Shown here in pieces: positions 11,035-23,900 of a stretch of DNA of 64,000 bases. The notes under the pieces were generated by a model that searched no databases, had not been told where the DNA came from, and saw only the letters and a list, made by a program, of their open reading frames with translations. The stretch lies in the NCBI GenBank assembly GCA_012934845.2, contig WNNJ02001223.1:84424-148423 (forward strand), given 5' to 3'. The DNA comes from Pomphorhynchus laevis. Its lineage: Eukaryota; Acanthocephala; Palaeacanthocephala; Echinorhynchida; Pomphorhynchidae. A program made the position numbers and the translations under genes. Each line of letters starts with the position of its first letter. Within the stretch, counting starts at the first letter, position 1.

Positions 11035-11450
11035 TTCTTTAGACTTATTGTTGTCGCAGGCAAATTGTTGTCCAGACGCCGTAGTCGTGTGTCGAGCACT
11101 GTACTTGCACTTGATCAGTTGATGTCGGTCGTAGCTGTTTACCGAACGTGTTTACCAAACTATCAAACGTGTTGATGTTTACCTAACTTGTTGATGATAT
11201 AGCCAGTGTCGATTATCTTCCTCCTGTAGGTGAAAGTGATCATTGCATACTTTCCTTGCGGGCAGTACCAAACGTCACATTTTGTCATCAGCAAACAAAT
11301 ATTTTGAAGCGTAATTGGTCAGCGTAATTGGTGAATATAGAACATGTTTTAACTTTCTGTCAGCGTTACCCGCTCTCGTATTCGACAACATATAGAGTAT
11401 TACCGGGAACTATTTTCGATTACCTATTAAAATCATTGATATAATTGCTA
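11035..11450 (+). pseudogene. LINE family X endonuclease, C-terminal part
   Basis: One frame reads SSLDLLLSQ near 11035, and another reads LPPVGESDHCILS at about 11215-11255. This is the SDH motif that closes the APE-type endonuclease fold, followed by KRNW. Together with 6735-7220 it makes one endonuclease gene split by LINE B. Confidence 0.6.
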
Positions 11451-11710
11451 TAATCGTTATTTTTGAATTTTATCTAATTTTTTCTTGGCATAATTAGAAT
11501 GTTTGTAAACTGAGAGAAAATAAGTTAGTTGGGTAAATATTTAATTACCAAAGTCGTATTACTATGGTAAGACGTATTTTTCAAGATATCTTGAGTGATA
11601 TGTATTTGTTAAGACGTCTAGATTACGTGTTTGAGAAGACGTTATATGTTCTCCACGTAGTTGTTGTTTGAACTGATTTTAGCAAATGATCTGCAATAAA
11701 ACCTTTTAGT

Positions 11711-11984
11711 ATGTTGCTTTCTAAAAGTTCAAATTTATTTACTATTGTAGAAAGAATGAATTATCTTGACAGCAGGGATCACAAAAATAAACCTGATCTA
11801 GCAGATAACATAGAGTTGGATTATATTGGCGGTTTTTCTCACAACCATGATTCGAATTTAATTTCTTTTAATCTGTCTGATATAGAACCTAATAATCATT
11901 ACTCATCTAAAACATCCAGTAATAATAACATGACTGGTACCGAATTTGATGCTAACACAGTGGACGACAATTCAAGTCTCATTG
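11711..11984 (+). CDS. SLC41 exon 1 (acidic cytosolic N-terminus)
   Basis: 91 codons plus one base, Asp/Asn/Ser-rich, ending in the donor GTAAGT. It joins the next exon through a split Gly codon. SLC41 proteins begin with a similar poorly conserved acidic region. Confidence 0.75.
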
Positions 11985-14900
11985 GTAAGTATTCTTTATC
12001 TCTCCCCCAGCAAGTTCAAGTTCCTGCTTTGTAACTTGGTATTGTTTTTCAAATGTATCTACTTATTACTATTTTTATTGGGTAAACAAATTGTTTATTA
12101 TCGAATTTTTCTTTTCATAAATTAGTATTTTAGTTATGATGACAGCCGGGGCTATCCAGGTATAGAAATTGGCCTGATATGCTTATTTGCTTTGCAAATT
12201 GCTTCTTCAGTCACTATTATTCAATCAACTTAGCAAAAAAAGTTTTTTTTAAAGAAGATTTATTTAACGTGGCAAATGCGTGCCAGCGCACGTTTACATG
12301 ATCACAACAAAACAAAAATGTAAATCATGTGTCGAGAAGGTGTGAACGGAGGAGGTGTTTGAATGTGATAAAGGAGGGAGCGCAACGAACGTCGAGAGGA
12401 CGCTGATTCCAGGCGGGTGAGGCAACCGCGAGGAACGATCGGAGACCATAGTTGTTGGAGTAATTGGGTACGTGGAGTAAGAGGGTATGACGGGAACGCA
12501 GCGATAGCGAGGTGGGGCGAGTGTCGTCTAAGAAAGGAAGGTTGATGAACGATGGGGAGCCGACAGCGATGAGACGAAAAGTTACGAGAAGAAGGCGGAG
12601 TTTGATGCGGATGTGGATGGTGGGCCAGGAGAGTTGGGCAAGATATGTGGATATGTGGTCAAAACGACGTAGACGAAAGAGCACTCGAACGGCGGAGTTG
12701 ATTATGCGTTGTAGGGGTAGGATGATGGATTTTGGAGAATTGGCGAAAAGGCTAAGGCAGTAATCGATTTTAGGAAAAAAAAACGTTGAAAGAAGAGACA
12801 GACAAGAACGGAAGTCGATAAGGGGGCGGATACGACGGATGTCACGGAATTAAGTTAGATGAGCGAACCTTGTCACGGACGAAGGGTTGAATGGAAAAGT
12901 GATCATCGAAATGGAAGCCTAAGAAAGTGAGATTGTGTACTATGGGGATGATCGATGAGGCAAAAGATACTGTGGGAGGAGATATGTTTGGTTGATGGGG
13001 GGATCCACATTATTCTACTTAATTCTTAATTAAGAATTAAGTTTTGGGATAAATATTTTATTTAATCTTTTTCTAAAATCATGATGTCAGAGTATCTCTA
13101 GCATCTATTTAGCATTTGATGCACCGTTTATTTATCTAGCACCGTTTAGCATTTGATGCTGTCCAGTTATTTTTCGAAAAATAACTGAACAAAGAGTATG
13201 TAATTTTAAAAATGAAAATAAAATCTATATAATCTACAGAATAATCATGTTTTACATAATTATTTATTTAAAGTGGCGAATGCGTTCCAACTGCACGCTT
13301 ACAAGTCCACTAACAAAAAATCAGAAAAGTCAAGCAGATAAATTAGTTAAATTGGATCGGATTTGGAGTTTGAAGCACGCATTGAGGTTGACTGGCGTAT
13401 ATGAATGGGCAGCTTATTCAACGAGAGAGGAGCAGCCACAAGGAAGAAGCGGAAGCCAAAAGAGGTAGAGTAGTTTGGGACATGTAAACAAAGGGAATGA
13501 TAGGAACGCAAAGAACAGTAAGCAGGGCGAGAATTGTCGAGAAAAGGAAGGTTGAGAAATGAAGGAGTATGAAAGTTGCAAGACGGAAAGCAATGATAAG
13601 AAGACGAATTTGGACACGAGAATAAATTGTAGGCAAATAGAGAGAAGCAAAATGTCGGGAGGTATGATCAAAACGACGAAGACGAAGGAGAATTTGGATG
13701 GATGCGTTTACGATGCGTTGTGATAGAAGAAGAGAGAATTTAGGTGAGTTATAAAATAGACTAAGACTGTAAGCAAGTCTTGAGAAAAGGAGAGAAGATA
13801 TTAGAGTCATGCAAGAAGGGAAATCGATAAATCTACGAATTTAACGGAGGTTGCGGAGAATCGAGGTAGATAAGCGTACCTGAGCTAGAGCTATTCGTCT
13901 GTGGATAAGCAGATTAGGGAAGCTTTAAGTTAGATATGATAATACAGCGATTGCGCTAAGGAAAATGATTACGTGGATGTAGTGGACGAACAGAGCTGGT
14001 AGAAGTTAAGGCATCAGAGCAAATAGAAGTGGGATGACAGGGGTGTTTGATGGAGATTGATGATAAGTTGAAGCATGTGTGACAGAATTAGAGTGTTGCA
14101 TCGGTTGATTGGAGATGCTACTGGAGATGATATTGATGAAAGGATATAAATTATTGAGAAGTGATGCGAGAGAGGTAGAGTAAGGAGTACATGAAGCGAG
14201 GAACGAAGTATAAGATGTATTTAGATAGGGGGAGGAATAGGAAAGAGGAGGTACGAGCTGAACAGCTTTACCGTTTGTCTTGCTAGGATAATGAAGATGA
14301 ATGGAAGTTTCATGGTAAGTTGAACGAGGAGTGTATGCAAGATATGGTTCAATACTGGGATTATGCGATGCGAAGTCAGATGTTGATGCGAGGGAAACGT
14401 CAAAACAGTATAGGTCTGAGTTGTCGTATGTGAGACAAAATTGGAGGACATGATAGCTGTGAAAGGTTTGCTGATGCACAGAAAACATATGTAAACGGTC
14501 TACTTTGATACACCGAACGTTTAGATGTTTTAACTTGAACAAGGGTTTATGTGTCATAACCTTTACAATCGCATCCAACTTCCAACTTGTATAACGATCA
14601 TTACATTCCGATGTGGAAGATGCGTGATTTGCAATGGGTATTTGAGATCGAGCTTTTCTAGACATGACTTTTTATCGAGAGATTAAGCACAATCCGCGAG
14701 TGTAGCGAGCCGAACTGACAGGAAAAATCTGGAACTGACAGGAAAAATCTGGAACTGACAGGAAAAATCTGGAACTGACAGGAAAAATCTGGAACTGACA
14801 GGAAAAATCTGGAACTGACAGGAAAAATCTGGAACTGACAGGAAAAATCTGGGGCTGACAAAAAAATCTGGAACTGACAGGGAAAATCTGGGAACTGACA

Positions 14901-17900
14901 GGAAAAATCTGGAACTGACAAGAAAAATTGTAGTAGTTATAATAGTTGTATAGTTATAGTAGTTATAATTAAGAATTTTTTAAGTTATTGTTGTTATAAA
15001 CAATCCATATATCTTAAATGATTTACAAATAAGAACATGCTGTCTATATTTTGTAAACAACTATAATGAATGATCAGATTCTAAATCCTCACCGATCGGC
15101 AAGGATTTTGTAAGTTCCGGCTTATTACTGTACTTTTTAGAGTTATTTCTTTGTGATCGCTGATATTCTTCGCTATCATGTTCATGCGATCCATGAACGT
15201 TGCTGTGACCACTATCTTCCGATTCGGTTGATGTATTCGCGGCCGCGGTGGTGGCGGTTGTAATGAATTCGTTATTTCTTCGAACCATGTTTGAGCAACT
15301 CTTCAAAATTGATGCGATATTACTACTTTTATTCGTAATTAAGTGATTGGCGGTATTTGTTGTCGCTATCATTTGTACTGCCGCTGGTGCGTCGTCATGT
15401 TGATCATGCTCAACACCTTGAACATCAACAACATTGTCGGGTAGTATAAGATCATCACACATGTTGAGTAACTGATGAATGATCTGGTTGAGATGATCAT
15501 TACAATTGTCGGGTGTATGATCGGCAACACTAGATTGGCTGCAATTCATCGTGGAAATTCCGGTTTTACCATTGTCAATCATAGTTTCTTCTTGGTTACT
15601 ACTCGATGATACAAAGAAAGGCGCAGCAGATTCGTCGGCACCGGGTTCGTTGATAGAACCAGAAGCAAATTTTGCAAATTCATTCGATGGATTGCAATCA
15701 AGCCCATATTTAGGATCATATGATGTAAATGACATCATTGGTATTGTTGAATTGCTGTTAAGTATAAATGATGACGATTCAAACTCCAATCCCTGTTGAG
15801 ATGATCCTTTTAATTTTATCGTCAAGTTATCATTATCCTTGATTGGACAACAAATTAGATTATTGAATTCGTTCATTTGATTATTATTTATTTGCATATC
15901 ATTACTAGCTAAGGGATGCATTGAACTCTGATGCAGCTCACCAAGTTGTTGGATCTTATTTATTTGATCGGTAACTTATCCTGTCGGTGCATTAGCAGAC
16001 ATCAATAGATGACTTTCAGCATCAGTTGTAGTTGCACAATAAGTAAATATCATTTCTTTTTCGAAATCTGTTTGACCGTAGTCCGACGATTGCTTTCTAA
16101 CTTTGGTAAGAGATTTGGCTACATCAGTATCGTCATTATCGTCGACATTAAGCTGGGAATGATGATGCTGAAAAACATCATTAGTAGCATCGAATGGAGT
16201 ATCGTGCTTAGTGATATTGGCAGGAATGTCATCGTTACATTGAGACGCATGCTTGTTTATCGGTTCATTATCTGCGACTATCGTAGAAGTGGCGCTCACA
16301 GCATTATACTCAGTTTCAATTGATCTGGAGTTATATGTATCACAACGTCTAGTCATACAGGGTAGTCTTATCACATCACGAGTTCGGCTCGAAGCACAAG
16401 TGTCTGGCTCGAAGAGGCGTTTCCCGGGTTCACCTGTTTCCTGGTGTCCACCATCAAATGTGGATATTGGGATCTGATCAAGTGACGCTAGCATTGCTTT
16501 GGCGTTGCCTCTCATTATTGCACTAGAGATGCGCTGGTATAAATGCGTGATTGTCACGGCGTAAGTGACTCCGCTTGTCCGGCTCATGTTATTTGCAACC
16601 CGTTTGATGACCCTGTTTCCCTCTTCATTCCATCCCCCAAACGACTCCACTACAGCGGCTGAGAATATATACCCCGCTGCTTCGACCCTGCTCTTGTACT
16701 TTCGGTCTTTAACATTAATCGCATACGATGTAGCGGCGGCGAGCTTTGCGTTAGCAGCTGAGCGACGGTATATCTTACAATCCATATATGGTTTTATGAC
16801 TTGGAAAATAAATTTAGTTGATAGAAGGAGTATGAAAAGTTACAAGGCGGAAAGCAATGATAAGAAGACGAATTTGAACACGGGAATAAATGGTAGGCAA
16901 ATAGAGAAAAGTAAGATAATGGGATGTATGATCAAGACGACAAAGACAGAGGAGAATTCGGACGGCTGCGTTTACGATGCGTTGTAGTGGAAGAAGAGAT
17001 AATTCAGGTGAGTTATAAAATAGACTAAGACTGTAATCAAATCTTGAGAAAAGGAGAGAATATATGAGAGTCATACAAGAAGGGAGATCGATCAGTGAGG
17101 TTGCAGAGAATCAAGGTAGATGAGCGTACTTTATCTCTAACGAAAGGTTTAAGTGAAAGTCCGTTGCCGAAATGAAAGCCTAAGAAAACTAGGTTGTCAA
17201 CGATAGTAAGAATTGTAGAATTTAATGATATTGGGGGAGGTTCTAAGCCGGGGCGTCGAGCAAGGATCCACGTTATTTTGGATTTATTAGTATTTAGAGT
17301 AAGACGAAGAAAAGAAAGATGATTGAAAATTGAGACAAGACAGTTGGAAGCAGAAACACTAAGATCATGAATACGACAAGCAGGTGCATTAGCATAGATG
17401 AGAATGTCGAACAATAATATCGTCGAACAACAATATTGTTCGTAGTCAATAAAATGATTTTGAACTCTGATGATGAATTTAAGTTAATTCACTTAAGGCT
17501 TTTAATTTAATATGAAGCAAATAAACAAAGAATATTATGAATAGTACCAGATTAAAATAAAATAGCGTTTTTTCGAATATCTAGATCTGTTTTTTCCAGT
17601 AAGAGTTTACTAAAAATATTAATAGTTTTCGCATTATTCTATGATTTACATGACTACAGTTGTATTGTTACAATTACATTTTTACAATGTAGTAATTGCA
17701 TCACTTATAGTAAGAGTTGCAATGCTCCCATATGGAAAGCTCATTATTATATAGTATATTGGTTAATATTTTATTAAGACTTGAATCCGTTATTGCTTTG
17801 AGATACTAAAATGATTGCGCTAATAGGCTAGACCGATCCGAAATAGTGTGTAAATTATACTATTTCTCCGTATAATATGATCGGTATAATTATTAAATAA

Positions 17901-20900
17901 TTCAAATTGTAGGTGAAAACCTTGCTGATATGTACCCAGCACAAACATCACGTGATGAGTTTCAAATAATCTCCTTTATGTGTCAAGTATTCTTTTCAAT
18001 TTTACTGTCTGGAATCGGGATGGTGCTGAGCGGTTTTGTTTTGCTTCAAGCGAAGGTTAGTCGACATAACCTTTCCAGTATCTTTATTTTTATTATTAAA
18101 TAGTATTTATTCATTGAAATTTTAATTTATGTTATTTTCGTTTTTAAAGCAAATTATAGTTTTTATACTTCTTAAAAACCACATCTCTCTATACTTTACA
18201 TTTTTTAACATTTTCGTATCATTTAAGCTACAATGATTGTGCGCATTGTTGAATTAGATGTGAAATGTGTATTTGTGTTCATTGAATATAAATTATTTAG
18301 ATGCACTGTTTATAAGGCACTCACAATGCCCTAACGAATGGTAACCGTTTTGGCATTTAAATATATGTCTAATGATTCACAATATGATGTTAGTAGTTTT
18401 ACATTCGCATGGCAATAAATTCGTTTCTTAGCATAATGTTTATTCAGTCGAGAGTGAGAACGTATCGTTCTTAAGCACACCTACGTTTTGATCAAACACT
18501 GAGATCTCTTCAAGTTAGTCCCACTTTTAAAGTTAGTGTCTGATTAGTTCTAACTAACTCCAATATGATCACAATTCCTCACCGAAACGTTATGAAGTTT
18601 AAACAAAAAGTAGCATATCTCGCATGAATAACTATCGTGTCCCCAGCCAGCAAAAATATCAAACCGATTCTATCTTATTGGTGCATGATGATCAAATGGC
18701 ATTTTCGCTACTTGAGTTAAAATAAATAATAATCTTCTCAGCTAAAATATCGAATAATCCTTTTTAGGATTATTAATACAACAGTATTAATTTCAATCAT
18801 ATCAAGAATATATTTAAACTACAACCTTACAACTTTAGAAACATTGCTCCCTGTTAAATCAACTATTAAGTGACCGTGATTATAAATATATCAACATTGA
18901 TAGTATAAACAATCACGGTCACTTAATATAAACAATTTGTTTATATTAAGTGACCGTGATTATAAATATATCAACATTGATAGTATAAACAATCACGGTC
19001 ACTTAATATAAACAATTTGTTTATATTAAGTGACCGTGATTATAAATATATCAACATTGATAGTATTAATCCGATGTTATATTAATTACATTTATAAAAC
19101 AATTTGTTTATATTTTATGCTTGCAATTTGACGAATATTGTTAGGATTTTGTTGGCGCCAACTTTCCGGTTATATTTCTTTTGTACTAATCAGTTTTAAT
19201 AGTCGATTTCAATTTTGGTTTAATCTGCAAGGTTTATGGTTGATTGCAAGAGCTTCCTGAAAGTTTCGCATCAATAGGCTGTGATAAAGTTTTTGATAAG
19301 CAACAAAGATTTATGATGTTTTTATAACAAAACTAGTTTCGGCAAAAGCCTTCGTCAGTTGTAGAATACACTGTGTATTCTACAACTGACGAAGGCCTTT
19401 GCCGAAACTAGTTTTGTTATAAAAACATTATAAATCTCTATTTTAAATAATTAAAATATAAAATTATTACATAAAATCCGAATAGAAAAATGATCACAAC
19501 AGGCGGTATTATTATTAAACCACTAGACCTTACAGATCGTGAGTTACAACATCAAGAAGACGAAAATAAAGTCAAATCAAAGTGAAGTAGCAAAATGAGT
19601 CCAGGACAATCGATTCTGAGCCACCATTTCCAGTTCTTGTCTCCATCTTCTTTTAAATCTCCGCCAGCCAATGTTCGAGTAGCTGAATAGTATTTTCTTG
19701 GCATCGTCTTCGATCGTTCTCTTTAGATTCTTACGAACACCGCCTCTGGGGCGTCGCCAGGATTCTTCCGGGTCCAAGTACAGAGATAACTTTGGGAGTC
19801 TATCTCTTTGCATCCGAAGTACATGGCCAAGATAGCGCAGTCTATTTTTCCGAATCAAATCAGACACGGAGACGTCGAGTGAACATCGAGAATACACTTC
19901 TGCGTTCGATACATGATCGAGTGGATTGACTTTTGCAATTCTACGTAGACATCTACGCTCAAAAACAGCAAGTTGATTATTTGTTGTAAGTTTTTCAGGC
20001 CAGCACTCGGATCCATACAGTAGTACTGGACGAACAATAGACGAATATATTCGGATCTTTGTTTTAATAGATACATTATTATCACGCCAGAGGGAGTTTA
20101 GACGCGAAAAGGCGAAACCAGCCTTTATTATCCGGCTTCGAATGTCGTAGTCACATCGGCAGTCTACGGAAAACACTGATCCAAGATAGGTGAAAGATTG
20201 TACCTGTTCAATAGTTATACCATCAATAATAACTGAGCACGGAGGGGAGTTTATGGCGAGTAGTTTACATTTCGGTAAGTTAAGGAATAACCCATATTTC
20301 TTTGCTGTCTCGCCTATGCGGGTTGCTGTACGTTGCGCATCCTCAAATGATTCTGACAGTACGACTACATCATCCGCGTACGTCAGATCAGAAAGCAGCA
20401 TATTGCTCGGATGCAGGCGTATACCTTCACTGTGCAGGTCGAGCGTTTCCCATTGGAGATGATCGATGAGAATGTTGAATAGTTCTGGTGATAGTACTCC
20501 CCCTGTCGAACACCTGTACTGACAGGAAACGGAATTCCAGTACAACCGTATTCGCGCACGACTGACACAGTATTTTCATACATTGCACCGATAAGTTCAC
20601 ACAGGTGTTTAGGAATGCCTAAGGTATGGAGGAGCTTCCAGATGAATAGTCGATTAACTTGGTCAAACGCCGACTCGAAATCCAAAAATAGTAATATTAA
20701 CGGTTGTTGATACTCTTGACGGACATCCATCAGAACGCGAAGGGTGAATATATGATCAATGCATCCTCGATTTGGTCTAAATCCAGCTTGATTTTCTCTT
20801 GTTTGAATTTGCCGCGACAGGCGGTATATATATTTCTGAATCGAACCGATCGTTGTCGGATTCCAATGGAGGATTTTTACTGTATATGATTCTTTGGTAA

Positions 20901-23900
20901 TTAACTGGCATAGTAGCAAAAGTATGGACGAATAAAATCTAATATATTATAAAATACATAAAATAGATTAGCCGAAATCTTTTAAAATAAATTAAATCTT
21001 AATTATCCATACTTTTGCTACAATACTTCATTCTACTGATAAGTATTGCCGGGTACTCATCATTTCGATGCTGAAGTGGTCGTCTAGAAGTGACATGGTG
21101 ACTGAAAGTCGTGAATCAAAGTCCAGTCTAACAAGCAACACCATTTAGTATGAATGCCGTATTTCGAAAGAAATCATGGACTGTTGTCTACTCAGCACAT
21201 CTGTGCACTACTATTATACATCCCGTATCCATTAGGATTCAACGAGTGCAGCGACAATTCAGCAACAACCTCTACCTAGTGTTTAAGGATGGTCCGCACA
21301 TCAATTAGATATGGTAAAGAGTGTAAGCCTCAGACAATTAAGCAAACTGTCGGAAACGCCTTGATTCACAATGTCACACAGGCAACCGAAACGACCAGTG
21401 AGTACTTCATTCTACTGATGAGTGTTGCCGGGTACACATTGGTCGTCTAGAAGTGACATGGTGACTGAAAGTCGTGAATCAAAGTCCAGTCTATCAAGCA
21501 ACACCATTTTGTGTAAATGCCGTATTTCGAAAGAAATCCTGGACCGTTGTCTACTCAGCACATCCGAGCACTACTATTATATATACCGTATCCTTTAAGG
21601 ATACAACGAGTGCAGCGACAATTCAGCAACAACCTCTGCCTAGTGTCTAAGGATGGTCCGCACAGCAATTCGATCTGGTAAATATCATAAGCCTCAGTCA
21701 ATTAAGCAAAGTGTCGGAAACGCTTTTATTCACAATGTCACACAGGCAACCGAAACGACCAGTGTGTACCTCATTCTACTGATGAGTGTTGCCGAGTACT
21801 TCATTATTTCGATGCTAAAGTGGTCGTTTAGAAGTGACATGGTGATTTAAAATCGTGAATCAATGCAACACAATTTTTATATTTAAGATATGATTATAAA
21901 ATCGTCACCTCATATCCTTCTTAGAATACCAAATTATAAGTTATCTTTACAAGTTTTTATATATAATTTAATAGTATAATGTGTAACACGGTCTTTCTGA
22001 ACCTATTAGCTTCAGTCTTATAATTGTGAATGCTGCCAAAATACGGAATTCGATTACATGCAGAGCAGACTTCCTTATCACTCTTAGACGATCTGATGGT
22101 AACCGGCAGCACTCATCAGTAGGGTGAACTACCATCAGTCGTTTCGGCTGCCTTATTATGTACTTAAAAGGCATTTCCGAATGCCTTTTAAGAATCCTGA
22201 ATCCTTTAGAGGATACATTATAATTTAATAGTAAATGGTTCACACCGTGCTCCGGGAGCATATAAGTTTCAGCTTGTTAATCATGCTATCACGTAAGTAA
22301 ATTCTCGAAGATGCCTTTTTAAATATATCAAAGGTAGCTGAAACGACTGACGGTAGTTCACCCTACTGATGAGTGCTGTCGTCTACAATCAGCTCCTCTA
22401 AGAGTGATATAAAAGTCTGCTCTGCATGTGTACTCAGGAAGCACAATGTAACACATTATACTATGAAATTAAAGATATTATATAATTATATATAGTTTGA
22501 TAACAGTTTTTTGTTTATTACTCATTGACCATTAATTTGTAGTATTTGTCTGAATGAATATTGCTGCTTATTCGGATATCGAGTGCACTATACCAATAAA
22601 AGATTCACACCGTGCTCCGGGAGCATATAAGTTTCAGCTTGTTAATCATGCTATCACGTAAGTAAATTCTCGAAGATGCCTTTTTAAATATATCAAAGGT
22701 AGCTGAAACGACTGACGGTAGTTCACCCTACTGATGAGTGCTGTCGTCTACAATCAGCTCCTCTAAGAGTGATATAAAAGTCTGCTCTGCATGTGTACTC
22801 AGGAAGCACAATGTAACACATTATACTATGAAATTAAAGATATTATATAATTATATATAGTTTGATAACAGTTTTTTGTTTATTACTCATTGACCATTAA
22901 TTTGTAGTATTTGTCTGAATGAATATTGCTGCTTATTCGGATATCGAGTGCACTATACCAATAAAAGATAAATTTATAAAGTCTAAGCTAATTGTTCTTT
23001 TTGATTGCTGATATTTCTTGTGTACATTGATAAATCTAAAATATGATTTATTTACAGTTCATAAAGTAATAGTGTATAGAGTTTGGAAAATTTTAATAAG
23101 TTGATATTTGCAGTAAAATGTTTGCAATTTATTAGACTGATTTTTTCGCAGAAACTTCCCCAATTCATTCCTGAAATGGTAATGATTTTACCGACCTTAA
23201 TGGGTTTGAAAGGAAACCTCGAAATGACGCTTGCCTCAAGGATCTCAACAGAGGTAAATATTAAATGCGTGCAAGTAAATAAATGTTGCAAGTTAACAAT
23301 CAAGTCGTCTTTGCATTTGCACAATGCTCGTCAATAGCGTTGGGCTAAGAAATAAAATGTATGTCAGTTGCTCAAAAGGTTTAGAGCTGTGCAACCAAAG
23401 TGTTTGGAGTGATTCTAAATATATCTTTCGTTGCACATTTTCATTCCAAATAATATAATAATAAGGAACATTTTCCTTTCAAATAATATGCCGCCTTTAT
23501 AATATTGAATGTTTAATGTATGTGTTTAATTGTGAAGTTCAATAATTAAACTGCAGTTGCTTGATTTCGATCAATTTTAATGTCAACAGAATAGCGTTTA
23601 TGATCGAAATATTTCGATTAAAATCAAAATAATAATATAAAAGCAATTGTGATAACATTAAACAAATTGTGATGAATAACAGTCAACACAATTTGGTTTC
23701 TAACTTGATAAACAAATTGTTTTGTGCATATTACTAATTCATTTTGTAAAAGGGACTTTGTAAATGCTTTGTTGCGATTAGGTATTTATCAGTCTCGTCA
23801 TAACCCGTATAAAGTGTATGATCAGATAGATAACCAAGTCTACGTATTTTATACGATATATAAATTAAAAATAAAAATAAATAATAAATAATTATAGAAT

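Noticed and set aside
14658-14921. 87-codon - strand frame of repeating FSCQF/FPVSS units
   Set aside because: Produced by the 20-bp minisatellite, not by a protein gene.
14711-14930. CRISPR array
   Set aside because: Units are contiguous 20-mers with no spacers, and the DNA is eukaryotic.
15551-16987. + strand frames of 74-140 codons opposite the nested ORF
   Set aside because: Antisense shadows; the - strand frame is far longer and continuous.
23052-23324. - strand frame of 90 codons over SLC41 exon 3
   Set aside because: Antisense of the exon carrying the GLKGNLEMTLASR signature.
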